5,102 bases of DNA. It comes from Polaromonas sp. GTDB lineage: Bacteria > Pseudomonadota > Gammaproteobacteria > Burkholderiales > Burkholderiaceae_C. The notes under the pieces are model-generated. The model saw only the letters and a program-made list of their open reading frames with translations. It was not told where the DNA came from and made no database searches. The translations under genes were made by a program, and so were the position numbers. The stretch covers positions 1 through 5,102 of the forward strand of contig JAHFQQ010000236.1 of assembly GCA_023259235.1 (NCBI GenBank), in the 5' to 3' direction. Positions 1 to 5,102 of the stretch are shown piece by piece. How positions within the stretch are numbered: the stretch's first letter is position 1; every line of letters begins with the position of its first letter.

Positions 1-180
1 CACCGGGTGTTTGCGCAGGAGATGGGCGCGGTGTCGTCAAAAACGCTGCCCGGCCACGACATGGATCTGTTCGATGACTACTGCGAACATCTGCTGGTGC
101 GTGATGCGGACAGCCAGGAGGTGATCGGCACCTACCGCGTGCTGACGCCCACGCAGGCCCAGCGCGTCGGCAGGACCTAA
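1..180 (+). pseudogene. OlsB-like GNAT N-acyltransferase, 5' end outside the window, C-terminally truncated
   Basis: Frame 1 is open from the window edge and gives 59 residues ending in TAA at 178-180. The segment has the look of the OlsB/hemolysin-type acyltransferase family (Acetyltransf_5): RVFAQEMGA, then GHDMDLFDDYCEHLLVRD, then VIGTYRVLTP. Family members transfer an acyl group from acyl-ACP, for example to ornithine in lipid synthesis. In the family, roughly 150 or more further residues follow the GTYR-LTP stretch and carry the rest of the GNAT fold. Here only a short tail (TQAQRVGRT) follows and the next gene starts four bases after the stop, so the remainder is missing rather than merely frameshifted. 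I infer a deletion whose junction lies near 170-184. The family call is fairly sure; the substrate is not known. A genuinely short protein cannot be excluded because the start is not visible. Confidence 0.6.
172..175 (+). promoter_or_regulatory. Ribosome binding site of the glycosyltransferase reading frame
   Basis: AGGA lies nine bases before the ATG at 185, inside the last codons of the truncated acyltransferase. It supports ATG 185 as the original start, which also matches the usual N-terminus of the family (MKIALITDAWQPQVNGV). Confidence 0.5.
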
Positions 181-184
181 CCGC

Positions 185-1294
185 ATGAAGATTGCACTTA
201 TCACCGATGCCTGGCAGCCCCAGGTCAACGGAGTGGTGACCACACTGCTGGAACTGGTGCACGAGTTGACGCAAGGCGGGCATCAGATAAAAGTGATTCA
301 ACCCGGCCAGTTCCGCACCCGGCCCTGTCCCGGCTATGCCGGGGTCGAGCTGGCAGTGCGCCCCAGGCGCGCCCTCTCGGCGATGCTGGAGGCCTTTGCG
401 CCAGATGCCATCCACATTGCGACTGAAGGTCTGTTGGGCTGGGCCGCTCGAAGCCACTGCCGCCAGGGCGGACTGGCATTCACAACCGCCTTTCGCACCA
501 AGTTTCCCGAAATCCTCAACGCGGCGCGAAAAATTCCCCTGTCGTGGGGCTACGCGCTGCTTCGCCATTTTCACAAGACGTCGTCTGGTGTGATGGTGCC
601 GACCCACGGTGTGCTGCAGATGCTTGAACAGCGGGGCTTCCGCAACCTGCGAAGTTGGACGCATGGTGTGGATACGCGACTGTTCGCATTTCAGCCGCAG
701 CCTTCTGGGTATCCGCCCGCGGGGCCTCTGGTGCGTCCGGTTTTACTTTTTGTCGGTCGCGTGTCGCATGAATAAAATATCGAAGTCTTCTTGCGGCTGG
801 ACATTCCGGGCACCAAAATCGTCTGCGGGGTCGGGCCGCTGGAGGCGTCGCTCAGGGCGCGCTACCCTCATGTGTGCTGGATGGGAGTATTGGTCAGGAG
901 CGAGCTTGCCAAAGTGTATGCGGCCGCTGATGTTTTTGTTTTTCCGGGCAGGTCGGAAACCTTTGGCCTGGTGATGCTTGAAGCCATGGCCAGCGGCACG
1001 CCGGTTGCGGCCTATCCGGTAGATGGCCCGTTGCAAGTGCTGGGAAAAGGGGATGGAAGTTGTCACGGCGGTGTCATGCACGACGATTTGCAGCGGGCCT
1101 GTTACAGCGCGCTGGCGCTGGCGCTGCCGCGCGGCGAGGCGCGCGCGCGGGCACTGGACTTCAGCTGGGCGCAGGCTGCGCAGGTGTTTGAGTATCATCT
1201 GGTGGCGGCTCAAGGCACAATGGCCTGCAAGCCCACTGATGCTGGTGCAACATCAGCCCAAAGTACTGTCACACCATTGTCATCAAACCAGTGA
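185..1294 (+). pseudogene. GT4-family glycosyltransferase interrupted by an in-frame TAA
   Basis: The frame reads as one GT-B fold glycosyltransferase of family GT4 (group 1), of about 369 codons, broken by TAA at 773-775. The N-terminal half starts MKIALITDAWQPQVNGVV, the usual GT4 acceptor-domain start, and runs to LLFVGRVSHE. The C-terminal half resumes at once with NIEVFLRLD and keeps CGVGPLEA, the AAADVFVFPGRSETFG segment, the E-x7-E motif (codons 956-958 and 980-982) and MASGTPVAAYPVDGP. The stop sits where the family has Lys in the G-R-x3-E-K-N nucleotide-sugar phosphate-binding motif; AAA to TAA is one base change. Codon 104 (494-496) is Arg where relatives usually have His in F-H-T-K-F-P. 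The downstream half has no convincing start or Shine-Dalgarno of its own. Intact relatives are probably cytoplasmic or membrane-associated sugar transferases; donor and acceptor are unknown. The lesion looks recent, because no frameshift has followed it. Confidence 0.8.
1266..1283 (+). promoter_or_regulatory. Candidate Pho box (PhoB site) upstream of ppk1
   Basis: CTGTCAC (1266-1272), a 4-base linker ACCA, then TTGTCAT (1277-1283) reproduces the 7-4-7 direct-repeat layout of PhoB sites, 12 of 14 core positions matching CTGTCAT twice. Ten bases downstream lies a weak -10-like AACACT (1294-1299), the spacing expected when PhoB replaces the -35 element; this would place transcription start near 1306 and a leader of about 30 bases before ppk1. 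The box sits in the last codons of the glycosyltransferase pseudogene. ppk is a known PhoB target in some enteric bacteria; its use here is inferred. Confidence 0.55.
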
Positions 1295-1335
1295 ACACTC
1301 GGGCTTGCTTTTGATTGCAAAAATACTCGCCATTG

Positions 1336-3453
1336 ATGCCGATTTCACCTGTTTCGCAAACCACCGATGCGCCACCCATCCGGTTTCTGGACCGCGACCA
1401 CAGCATTCTCGCTTTCAATGAGCGGGTGCTTGACTGGGCCAGGCGCCCCGAGGTGCCGCTGCTTGAACGCTTGCGCTATTTGTGCATCGTGTCGTCCAAT
1501 CTGGACGAATTTTTTGAGGTCCGCGCGGCGCCCCATTTGAAGGTCGCCCAAGGCATTGGGCCAATGGGCCTGTACACGGCCCAGTCTTTTGAAGCCCTTT
1601 CGGCGACAACGCATGACATGGTGGCACGCCAGTATTCGCTTTATAACCACGAGCTGCTGCCCGCTTTTGGACGGGAAGGCATACGCATCGTCTCGCATGG
1701 CGAGCGCAACCTGGCCCAGCGGCGCTGGGTCAAGGCCTATTTCGAAAGGGAAGTGCGGCCCTTGCTGATTCCGGTGGGGCTGGATCCATCGCATCCGTTT
1801 CCCCAGGTTGCCAACAAGTCGCTCAACTTTATCGTTCGGCTTGGGGGGCATGATGCCTTTGGGCGCGCCAATGAAATTGCCATCGTCAAGGTGCCGCGGG
1901 TGCTGCCGCGCTTTATCCACATGCCGGTCGGTGGCAAATCCGGCCGCAATCGCAAGGGCATGCTGTTCGTCTCGCTCTCGAGCATTATCCGCGGCCACCT
2001 GGCCGAGCTGTTTCCGGGCCGCGAGGTCGGGCAGTTTTCACAGTTTCGGGTGACGCGGCACTCCGACCTGGCGGTTGATGAAGACGACGTGAAAAACCTG
2101 CGCACTGCTTTGCGCCAGGGTCTGGAACAGCGTAACTATGGCGAGGCCGTGCGGCTGGAAGTGTCGGCTGGCTGCTCGGAATACCTTTCCGGTTTCCTGC
2201 TCAGGCAATTCAACCTGACCGAGTTGGCCTTGTATCGCGTGCAAGGCCCGGTCAACCTGGTGCGGCTGAGCCAACTGGTGGATCTGGTCAATGATCCCAG
2301 GCTTCTTTTTCCCCGTTACAGCGCTTGCTACCCGACCCAATTGCAACCAGGTCAATCGTTTTTTGAACGGCTCAAGCAGGGCGATGTGGCCATTCATCAG
2401 CCATTCGAGAGTTTTGACGCTGTGCTCGACTTCCTGCGCGAGGCGGTTAACGACCCGCAGGTGCTGGCGATCAAGCAAACCATTTACCGCACCGGTACTG
2501 ATTCGACGCTAATGCTCCTGCTGCGCGAGGCGGTTCGGCGTGGCAAGGAAGTCACCGTGGTGGTTGAGCTCAAAGCGCGTTTCGATGAAGAAGTCAACAT
2601 CAACTGGGCTGAAATGCTTGAGTCAATCAGTGCGCAAGTCGTCTATGGCGTGGTGGGCCTGAAAACCCACGCCAAAATGCTGCTGGTGACCCGGCGCGAG
2701 GGGCAGCGCCTGGTTCGCTACGCCCATCTGTCCACCGACAATTACAACCCGGGCACGGCGCGCCTTTATACCGACGTCAGCTACTTGACGGCCGAGCCGT
2801 TGTTGACCCTGGATATTCACAATGTATTTGTGCACCTGGCCAGCCAAAGCCGCCTGCCCAGGCTGCATCACGTCTGGCTGGCGCCGTTCCAGTTGCAGCG
2901 TAAACTGATGGAGAAAATTGATTTATTGGGTGAAGCTGCCCAGCAGGGCAAGGAAACCCGCATTGTGGCCAAGATGAATGCGCTGACCGACGAGGACTTG
3001 ATGCGGTCGCTGATCAGGGCCGGACAGCGCGGCGTGAAAATTGATTTGATCGTGCGCGGCGCCTGCATGTTGCCGGCCCAGTTGCGTGGCGTGACGGACA
3101 ACATCCGCGTTCGTTCGATCATTGGCCGTTTCCTGGAACATTCGCGGGTGTTTTATTTTCGTTGTGCGGAGGAAGAAGCGTTGTATCTTTCAAGCGCCGA
3201 CTGGATGAACCGCAACATGCTGCGCCGCATCGAACTGGCCTGGCCGGTGACCAACCCTGCGCTTCGACAGCGCATCGTTGATGAATGCCTGACGGCTTCC
3301 CTGCACGACGGGGTTGATGCCTGGGACCTGCAGCCCGACGGTACCTACGCCCGGGTGAACCCGCCAGACCCGGCGCAGCGCCACGGCGCGCAAGCGGCCT
3401 TGATGGCGCGCTATTCGGTCACCTACACGGCACCCCGCCACCGCGGAGCGTAA
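1336..3453 (+). CDS. ppk1: Polyphosphate kinase 1 (PPK1)
   Basis: The 705-residue product reversibly transfers the gamma-phosphate of ATP onto inorganic polyphosphate and is of normal length for PPK1. All hallmark residues sit at the E. coli positions plus ten: Asn55 in SSNLDEFF (adenine contact), Arg385 in IYRTGTDS and Arg415 in ELKARFDEE (metal/phosphate site), the autophosphorylated His445 in GLKTHAK, and His602 in RFLEHSRV. The two histidines are 157 residues apart, as in E. coli. The order is N domain (about 12-120), head domain (about 125-320), then the two phospholipase-D-like C domains (about 325-700), the second with YLSSADWMNRN. ATG 1336 is preferred. TTG 1315, just after an in-frame TGA, would add seven residues, and neither start has a clear Shine-Dalgarno. 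The gene lies 41 bp after the dead glycosyltransferase, probably under a Pho box, and is followed after 2 bp by sixA. Nothing suggests damage. Confidence 0.97.
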   Translation: MPISPVSQTTDAPPIRFLDRDHSILAFNERVLDWARRPEVPLLERLRYLCIVSSNLDEFFEVRAAPHLKVAQGIGPMGLYTAQSFEALSATTHDMVARQYSLYNHELLPAFGREGIRIVSHGERNLAQRRWVKAYFEREVRPLLIPVGLDPSHPFPQVANKSLNFIVRLGGHDAFGRANEIAIVKVPRVLPRFIHMPVGGKSGRNRKGMLFVSLSSIIRGHLAELFPGREVGQFSQFRVTRHSDLAVDEDDVKNLRTALRQGLEQRNYGEAVRLEVSAGCSEYLSGFLLRQFNLTELALYRVQGPVNLVRLSQLVDLVNDPRLLFPRYSACYPTQLQPGQSFFERLKQGDVAIHQPFESFDAVLDFLREAVNDPQVLAIKQTIYRTGTDSTLMLLLREAVRRGKEVTVVVELKARFDEEVNINWAEMLESISAQVVYGVVGLKTHAKMLLVTRREGQRLVRYAHLSTDNYNPGTARLYTDVSYLTAEPLLTLDIHNVFVHLASQSRLPRLHHVWLAPFQLQRKLMEKIDLLGEAAQQGKETRIVAKMNALTDEDLMRSLIRAGQRGVKIDLIVRGACMLPAQLRGVTDNIRVRSIIGRFLEHSRVFYFRCAEEEALYLSSADWMNRNMLRRIELAWPVTNPALRQRIVDECLTASLHDGVDAWDLQPDGTYARVNPPDPAQRHGAQAALMARYSVTYTAPRHRGA
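3445..3448 (+). promoter_or_regulatory. Ribosome binding site of sixA, inside the ppk1 end
   Basis: GGAG overlaps the last codons of ppk1 and lies seven bases before ATG 3456. With a 2-bp gap between the genes, this suggests co-transcription and probably coupled translation of ppk1 and sixA. Confidence 0.55.
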
Positions 3454-3455
3454 GC

Positions 3456-3932
3456 ATGGACCTGATCTTGTGGCGTCATGCGGAGGCCCAGGACGGACCT
3501 GAGGGCGACGATCGGCAAGGTGTCAGCGACCTGGAGCGCTCGCTAACGCCGCGTGGCGAGAAGCAGGCCTTCCGCATGGCCAGTTGGCTCGACCGGCAAT
3601 TGCCAGAAGGGGCTCGCATCTTTACGAGCCCGGCGCGGCGCTGTGAACAGACCGCGTCGGCGCTGGGGCGCAAGTACAAGGTCCGTACCGAGCTGGCGCC
3701 CGGCGCAACGCCTGCCCAGTTGCTGGAACTGGTTCAATGGCCCTTGAGCAAGTCGCCGATTTTGGTGATTGGGCATCAGCCGACCCTGGGGCAGACGATT
3801 GCGCAGCTACTTGGGCTGCCCGCAAGCGACTGCCCCGTCAAAAAGGGCGCTCTCTGGTGGCTTCGCAGTCGGGACCGCGACGGGCACATTCAAACCGTGG
3901 TGGTCACCGTGCAGTCGCCAGAGGTGCTTTGA
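3456..3932 (+). CDS. sixA: SixA-type phosphohistidine phosphatase (histidine phosphatase superfamily)
   Basis: A 158-residue cytoplasmic protein of the histidine phosphatase (phosphoglycerate mutase-like) superfamily, the size of SixA. It starts MDLILWRHAEA, so Arg7-His8 form the RHG-type motif, with His8 the phosphate-accepting nucleophile as in E. coli SixA. Arg61/Arg62 in FTSPARRCEQTA and His107 in VIGHQPTLG complete the phosphate pocket. SixA removes phosphate from phosphohistidine; E. coli targets reported are ArcB and the nitrogen-PTS protein NPr. The target here is unknown. PPK1 itself works through a phosphohistidine, so its neighbour being a phosphohistidine phosphatase is suggestive, but that is inference only. 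It is the second gene of an apparent ppk1-sixA operon (2-bp gap, good ribosome site) and converges on the minus-strand genes to its right. Confidence 0.9.
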   Translation: MDLILWRHAEAQDGPEGDDRQGVSDLERSLTPRGEKQAFRMASWLDRQLPEGARIFTSPARRCEQTASALGRKYKVRTELAPGATPAQLLELVQWPLSKSPILVIGHQPTLGQTIAQLLGLPASDCPVKKGALWWLRSRDRDGHIQTVVVTVQSPEVL

Positions 3933-3955
3933 TCTTGAATGTGCCTGTTGAACGG

Positions 3956-3976
3956 AAAAACCGGACTTTCGGCTTT
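3956..3976 (-). terminator. Candidate intrinsic terminator of the RHH gene
   Basis: Read on the minus strand, AAAGCCG, a 6-base loop AAAGTC and CGGTTTTT form a stem of up to seven pairs (one G-U) whose 3' arm runs straight into a T5 tract. The stem starts within the TAA stop of the RHH gene. On the plus strand the wobble becomes an A-C mismatch and no T tract follows directly, so it would end sixA transcripts poorly. The GC core is only three pairs, hence moderate confidence. Confidence 0.4.
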
Positions 3977-4388
3977 ACTTGTTCTGTGCCGGCCGCCCGG
4001 TCTTGATCGCCGGAACCTGCGCCAGGGCAGTCAGGAATGCAGCGTCGGACAGTGCCGCCAGGATCTTGATGCCCGCGCGCAGCAACTCACTTTTCTTGGC
4101 CGGACGGGTCAGCTTGGCTGCGCGCTGTTTGAGCTCGTCAAGAACCAGGTATTCGGGTTTGGGGATGGTGAAGCTGTCACGAACCAGTTTGGGTTTTTTG
4201 GTTTTTTGAGGTAGGGCGATCTTTTCAAGCTGATTTGAGGCAAGGGCTTTGGAAAGAGGTGCCCTGGCACCGGATTTTTTGACAATGGCCTTGCGGGTGG
4301 GTGATTTTGCCGGGGCCGATGGTGCTGTTCTGGGCTTCTTCGGCATTTTGCGCGCCGCCGTGGCGGATACTTTCTTTACCGGCGTCAT
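3975..4388 (-). CDS. Small basic protein: Lys/Ala/Pro-rich tail plus predicted ribbon-helix-helix DNA-binding domain
   Basis: I recognise no named family. The 137-residue product has two parts. Residues 1-67 are a low-complexity basic tail with about 15 Lys plus many Ala and Pro, resembling bacterial histone H1-like or AlgP tails. Residues 68-113 fit a ribbon-helix-helix pattern: strand LVRDSFTIP (68-76), helix EYLVLDELKQRAAKL (79-93), turn TRPAKK (94-99), helix SELLRAGIKILAAL (100-113). A short tail follows, ending TGRPAQNK. RHH proteins dimerise and insert the paired strand into the DNA major groove; Arg70, Ser72 and Thr74 would be the contact side chains. ATG 4388 has an AAGGA ribosome site at the right distance. 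The gene lies downstream of ppx on the same strand with its own AT-rich promoter region full of repeats, which points to autoregulation. It converges with sixA. A nucleoid-type role or polyphosphate binding by the basic tail is possible but unproven. The fold is judged by eye only. Confidence 0.85.
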   Translation of the reverse strand: MTPVKKVSATAARKMPKKPRTAPSAPAKSPTRKAIVKKSGARAPLSKALASNQLEKIALPQKTKKPKLVRDSFTIPKPEYLVLDELKQRAAKLTRPAKKSELLRAGIKILAALSDAAFLTALAQVPAIKTGRPAQNK

Positions 4389-4395
4389 GATATTT

Positions 4396-4400
4396 TCCTT
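4396..4400 (-). promoter_or_regulatory. Ribosome binding site of the RHH gene
   Basis: On the minus strand AAGGA stands seven bases before the ATG at 4388-4386, a canonical Shine-Dalgarno that fixes the start of the basic tail protein. Confidence 0.65.
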
Positions 4401-4402
4401 AT

Positions 4403-4450
4403 GAATAAACGGAATAAATAAACAGTTTATATAGTTTATATCGTTTACAA
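4403..4450. repeat. Phased GTTTA/TAAAC repeats: candidate operator
   Basis: On the plus strand GTTTA recurs at 4425, 4434 and 4443, exactly 9 bp apart. The first two lie in a perfect tandem 9-mer AGTTTATAT (4424-4432, 4433-4441) and the third in CGTTTACAA (4442-4450). The opposite orientation is present to the left: TAAAC at 4406 and 4419, with GAATAAA at 4403 and 4412, again 9 bp apart. The two orientations meet in the perfect 13-bp palindrome ATAAACAGTTTAT (4418-4430). The array covers the predicted -10 box and start point of the RHH gene. Confidence 0.65.
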
Positions 4451-4462
4451 GAAAACAGTCAA
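4435..4462 (-). promoter_or_regulatory. Sigma70-like promoter of the RHH gene
   Basis: On the minus strand TTGACT (4462-4457) and TATAAA (4440-4435) are separated by 16 bp, each a close match to the -35 and -10 consensus. Transcription would start near 4428, giving a leader of about 40 bases. The -10 lies inside the 9-bp repeat array and the -35 overlaps a 12-bp palindrome, so repressor binding would block polymerase. Confidence 0.65.
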
Positions 4463-4470
4463 GCGCTTGA
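4459..4470. repeat. 12-bp perfect palindrome between ppx and the RHH promoter
   Basis: TCAAGCGCTTGA is its own reverse complement. It starts two bases past the ppx stop codon and overlaps the -35 hexamer of the RHH gene. It could be a second operator or, read as ppx mRNA, a short 4-bp hairpin followed by a T-rich stretch. It is too weak to call a terminator. Confidence 0.4.
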
Positions 4471-4472
4471 AT

Positions 4473-5102
4473 TTACAACCCGGAAACAATCAGCGCCCAA
4501 GATGTTTTTTGCCAGGCCAGAACTTCCTCCTGCAGCAAATACGCCGATTGAGGAAACGCTTCGGCCCAGCCGGGCCGGCACGTCAGCACGAAAAGCTGTT
4601 CGGGCTCAGCACCCGATTCAAGCATCAAGCCCTTGAGGTCGGGGTCACGCCGGGCATGGCACAAAATGACGGCCACGCGCAGGCAGAGCAGTTGCTGCAC
4701 AAACGCCCGGTCTTCGAAGTCGGCTTCAAGCTTGCGCAGCTTGCCGCGGTGGCCCAGTACCAGCAGGCTCAGACGGTGCAGTTCAGGCAAGGCAAAGCCG
4801 GGTGCGTCGGCGTTTTCGAGAATGTAGGCGCCATGCTTGTGGTAGTAGGTGTGTGAAATATGGCTGCCAATCTCATGGAGTTGCGCTGCCCACCTCAGCT
4901 TGCGCTGCAGGTGATCTGATTCCGCGCTGGGCATGCCAGCACGAGCCATCAGGAACAGCTGGCAGGCGACTTTGCTGACCCGCTGGGCTTGTACAGCATC
5001 GGAATTGAATTTACTGGCCAGGCGCTGCACTGTGCTGGAACGCAAGTCGGTGACGTCCCGCTCCCGCTCGAGCAGGTCATACAGCACGCCGTGGCGCAGG
5101 GC
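4473..5102 (-). CDS. ppx: Exopolyphosphatase, Ppx/GppA family, C-terminal part (5' end outside the window)
   Basis: The minus-strand frame is open from the window edge to TAA at 4475-4473 and gives 209 residues, the C-terminal part of a Ppx/GppA protein. The visible piece begins ALRHGVLYDLLER, the conserved end of the second actin-like (ASKHA) domain, where the chain passes into the helical HD-like domain. That domain carries QLHEIGSHISH (about 75-84), HKHGAYILENADAPGF (88-103) and LGHRGK (116-121), all Ppx hallmarks. The enzyme releases phosphate from the ends of polyphosphate, the opposite of PPK1; GppA relatives also hydrolyse pppGpp, and the two cannot be separated from this fragment alone. 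The gene reads towards the RHH gene and is convergent with ppk1-sixA. The C-terminus is ordinary. The catalytic N-terminal domain is not visible, so whether it is intact cannot be judged. Confidence 0.92.
   Translation of the reverse strand, partial: ALRHGVLYDLLERERDVTDLRSSTVQRLASKFNSDAVQAQRVSKVACQLFLMARAGMPSAESDHLQRKLRWAAQLHEIGSHISHTYYHKHGAYILENADAPGFALPELHRLSLLVLGHRGKLRKLEADFEDRAFVQQLLCLRVAVILCHARRDPDLKGLMLESGAEPEQLFVLTCRPGWAEAFPQSAYLLQEEVLAWQKTSWALIVSGL

Noticed and set aside
773..775. Programmed stop-codon readthrough or recoding in the glycosyltransferase
   Set aside because: The codon is TAA, not the TGA or TAG used for selenocysteine or pyrrolysine. No recoding hairpin is evident, and the expected residue is an ordinary Lys one base change away. 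Plain nonsense mutation is simpler.
743..1213. Minus-strand open frame across the glycosyltransferase stop
   Set aside because: No recognisable motifs; the plus strand carries clear GT4 motifs throughout, so this is a mirror of GC-rich codons.
1236..1256. Inverted repeat CTGATG/CATCAG with a 9-base loop, as a terminator before ppk1
   Set aside because: Six pairs, no T tract following, and it lies in coding sequence; likely chance.
791..1294. Independent gene for the C-terminal glycosyltransferase half starting at TTG 791
   Set aside because: It is in frame with the upstream half, has no convincing ribosome site, and would be a GT-B domain without its partner.
1305..1327. TTGCTT and AATACT as a sigma70 promoter for ppk1
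   Set aside because: Only 11 bp between the boxes, too short for sigma70, and it would leave almost no leader before ATG 1336.
1345..1998. Long minus-strand open frame opposite ppk1
   Set aside because: Shadow of the GC-rich ppk1 coding sequence. Its product shows no family features, while ppk1 is certain on the other strand.
4192..4208. Two A6 tracts on the minus strand in the RHH gene as a slippery frameshift site
   Set aside because: The tracts do not form a heptamer in the right phase, no alternative frame continues a domain, and Lys codons in a basic tail explain them.
4467..4856. Plus-strand open frame opposite ppx
   Set aside because: Antisense shadow; the minus strand carries clear Ppx motifs over the whole stretch.

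Overview
The window looks like chromosomal DNA of a betaproteobacterium. The PPK1, SixA, Ppx and glycosyltransferase sequences read like those of Burkholderiales, most likely Comamonadaceae of the Polaromonas/Rhodoferax type. This placement rests on remembered protein resemblance and GC-rich codon use; no search was run.

Left part (1-1294), decaying: the window opens in a plus-strand OlsB-like GNAT acyltransferase that stops at 180, after only the first part of its domain. Four bases later a GT4-type glycosyltransferase begins. It can be followed to 1294 in one frame, but TAA at 773-775 replaces the lysine expected in its nucleotide-sugar binding motif, and a conserved histidine has become arginine. 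Both genes look inactivated.

Middle part (1295-3932), polyphosphate synthesis: a full-length PPK1 gene with all key residues intact is followed after 2 bp by a SixA-type histidine phosphatase. A good match to a PhoB box (1266-1283) lies over the 3' end of the dead glycosyltransferase, placed to drive ppk1.

Right part (3933-5102), minus strand and convergent with ppk1-sixA: the C-terminal half of Ppx/GppA exopolyphosphatase runs in from the right edge. Between it and sixA is a small protein with a histone-like Lys/Ala/Pro-rich tail and a predicted ribbon-helix-helix DNA-binding domain. Its AT-rich 84-bp upstream region holds a sigma70-like promoter overlapped by 9-bp-phased GTTTA/TAAAC repeats and a 13-bp palindrome, a strong candidate for an autoregulatory operator.

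Together, the intact genes make (PPK1) and degrade (Ppx) polyphosphate, with a phosphohistidine phosphatase and a basic DNA-binding protein between them. The most original signals are the operator array with its RHH/histone-tail protein, the Pho box before ppk1, and the lesions in the two left-hand genes.
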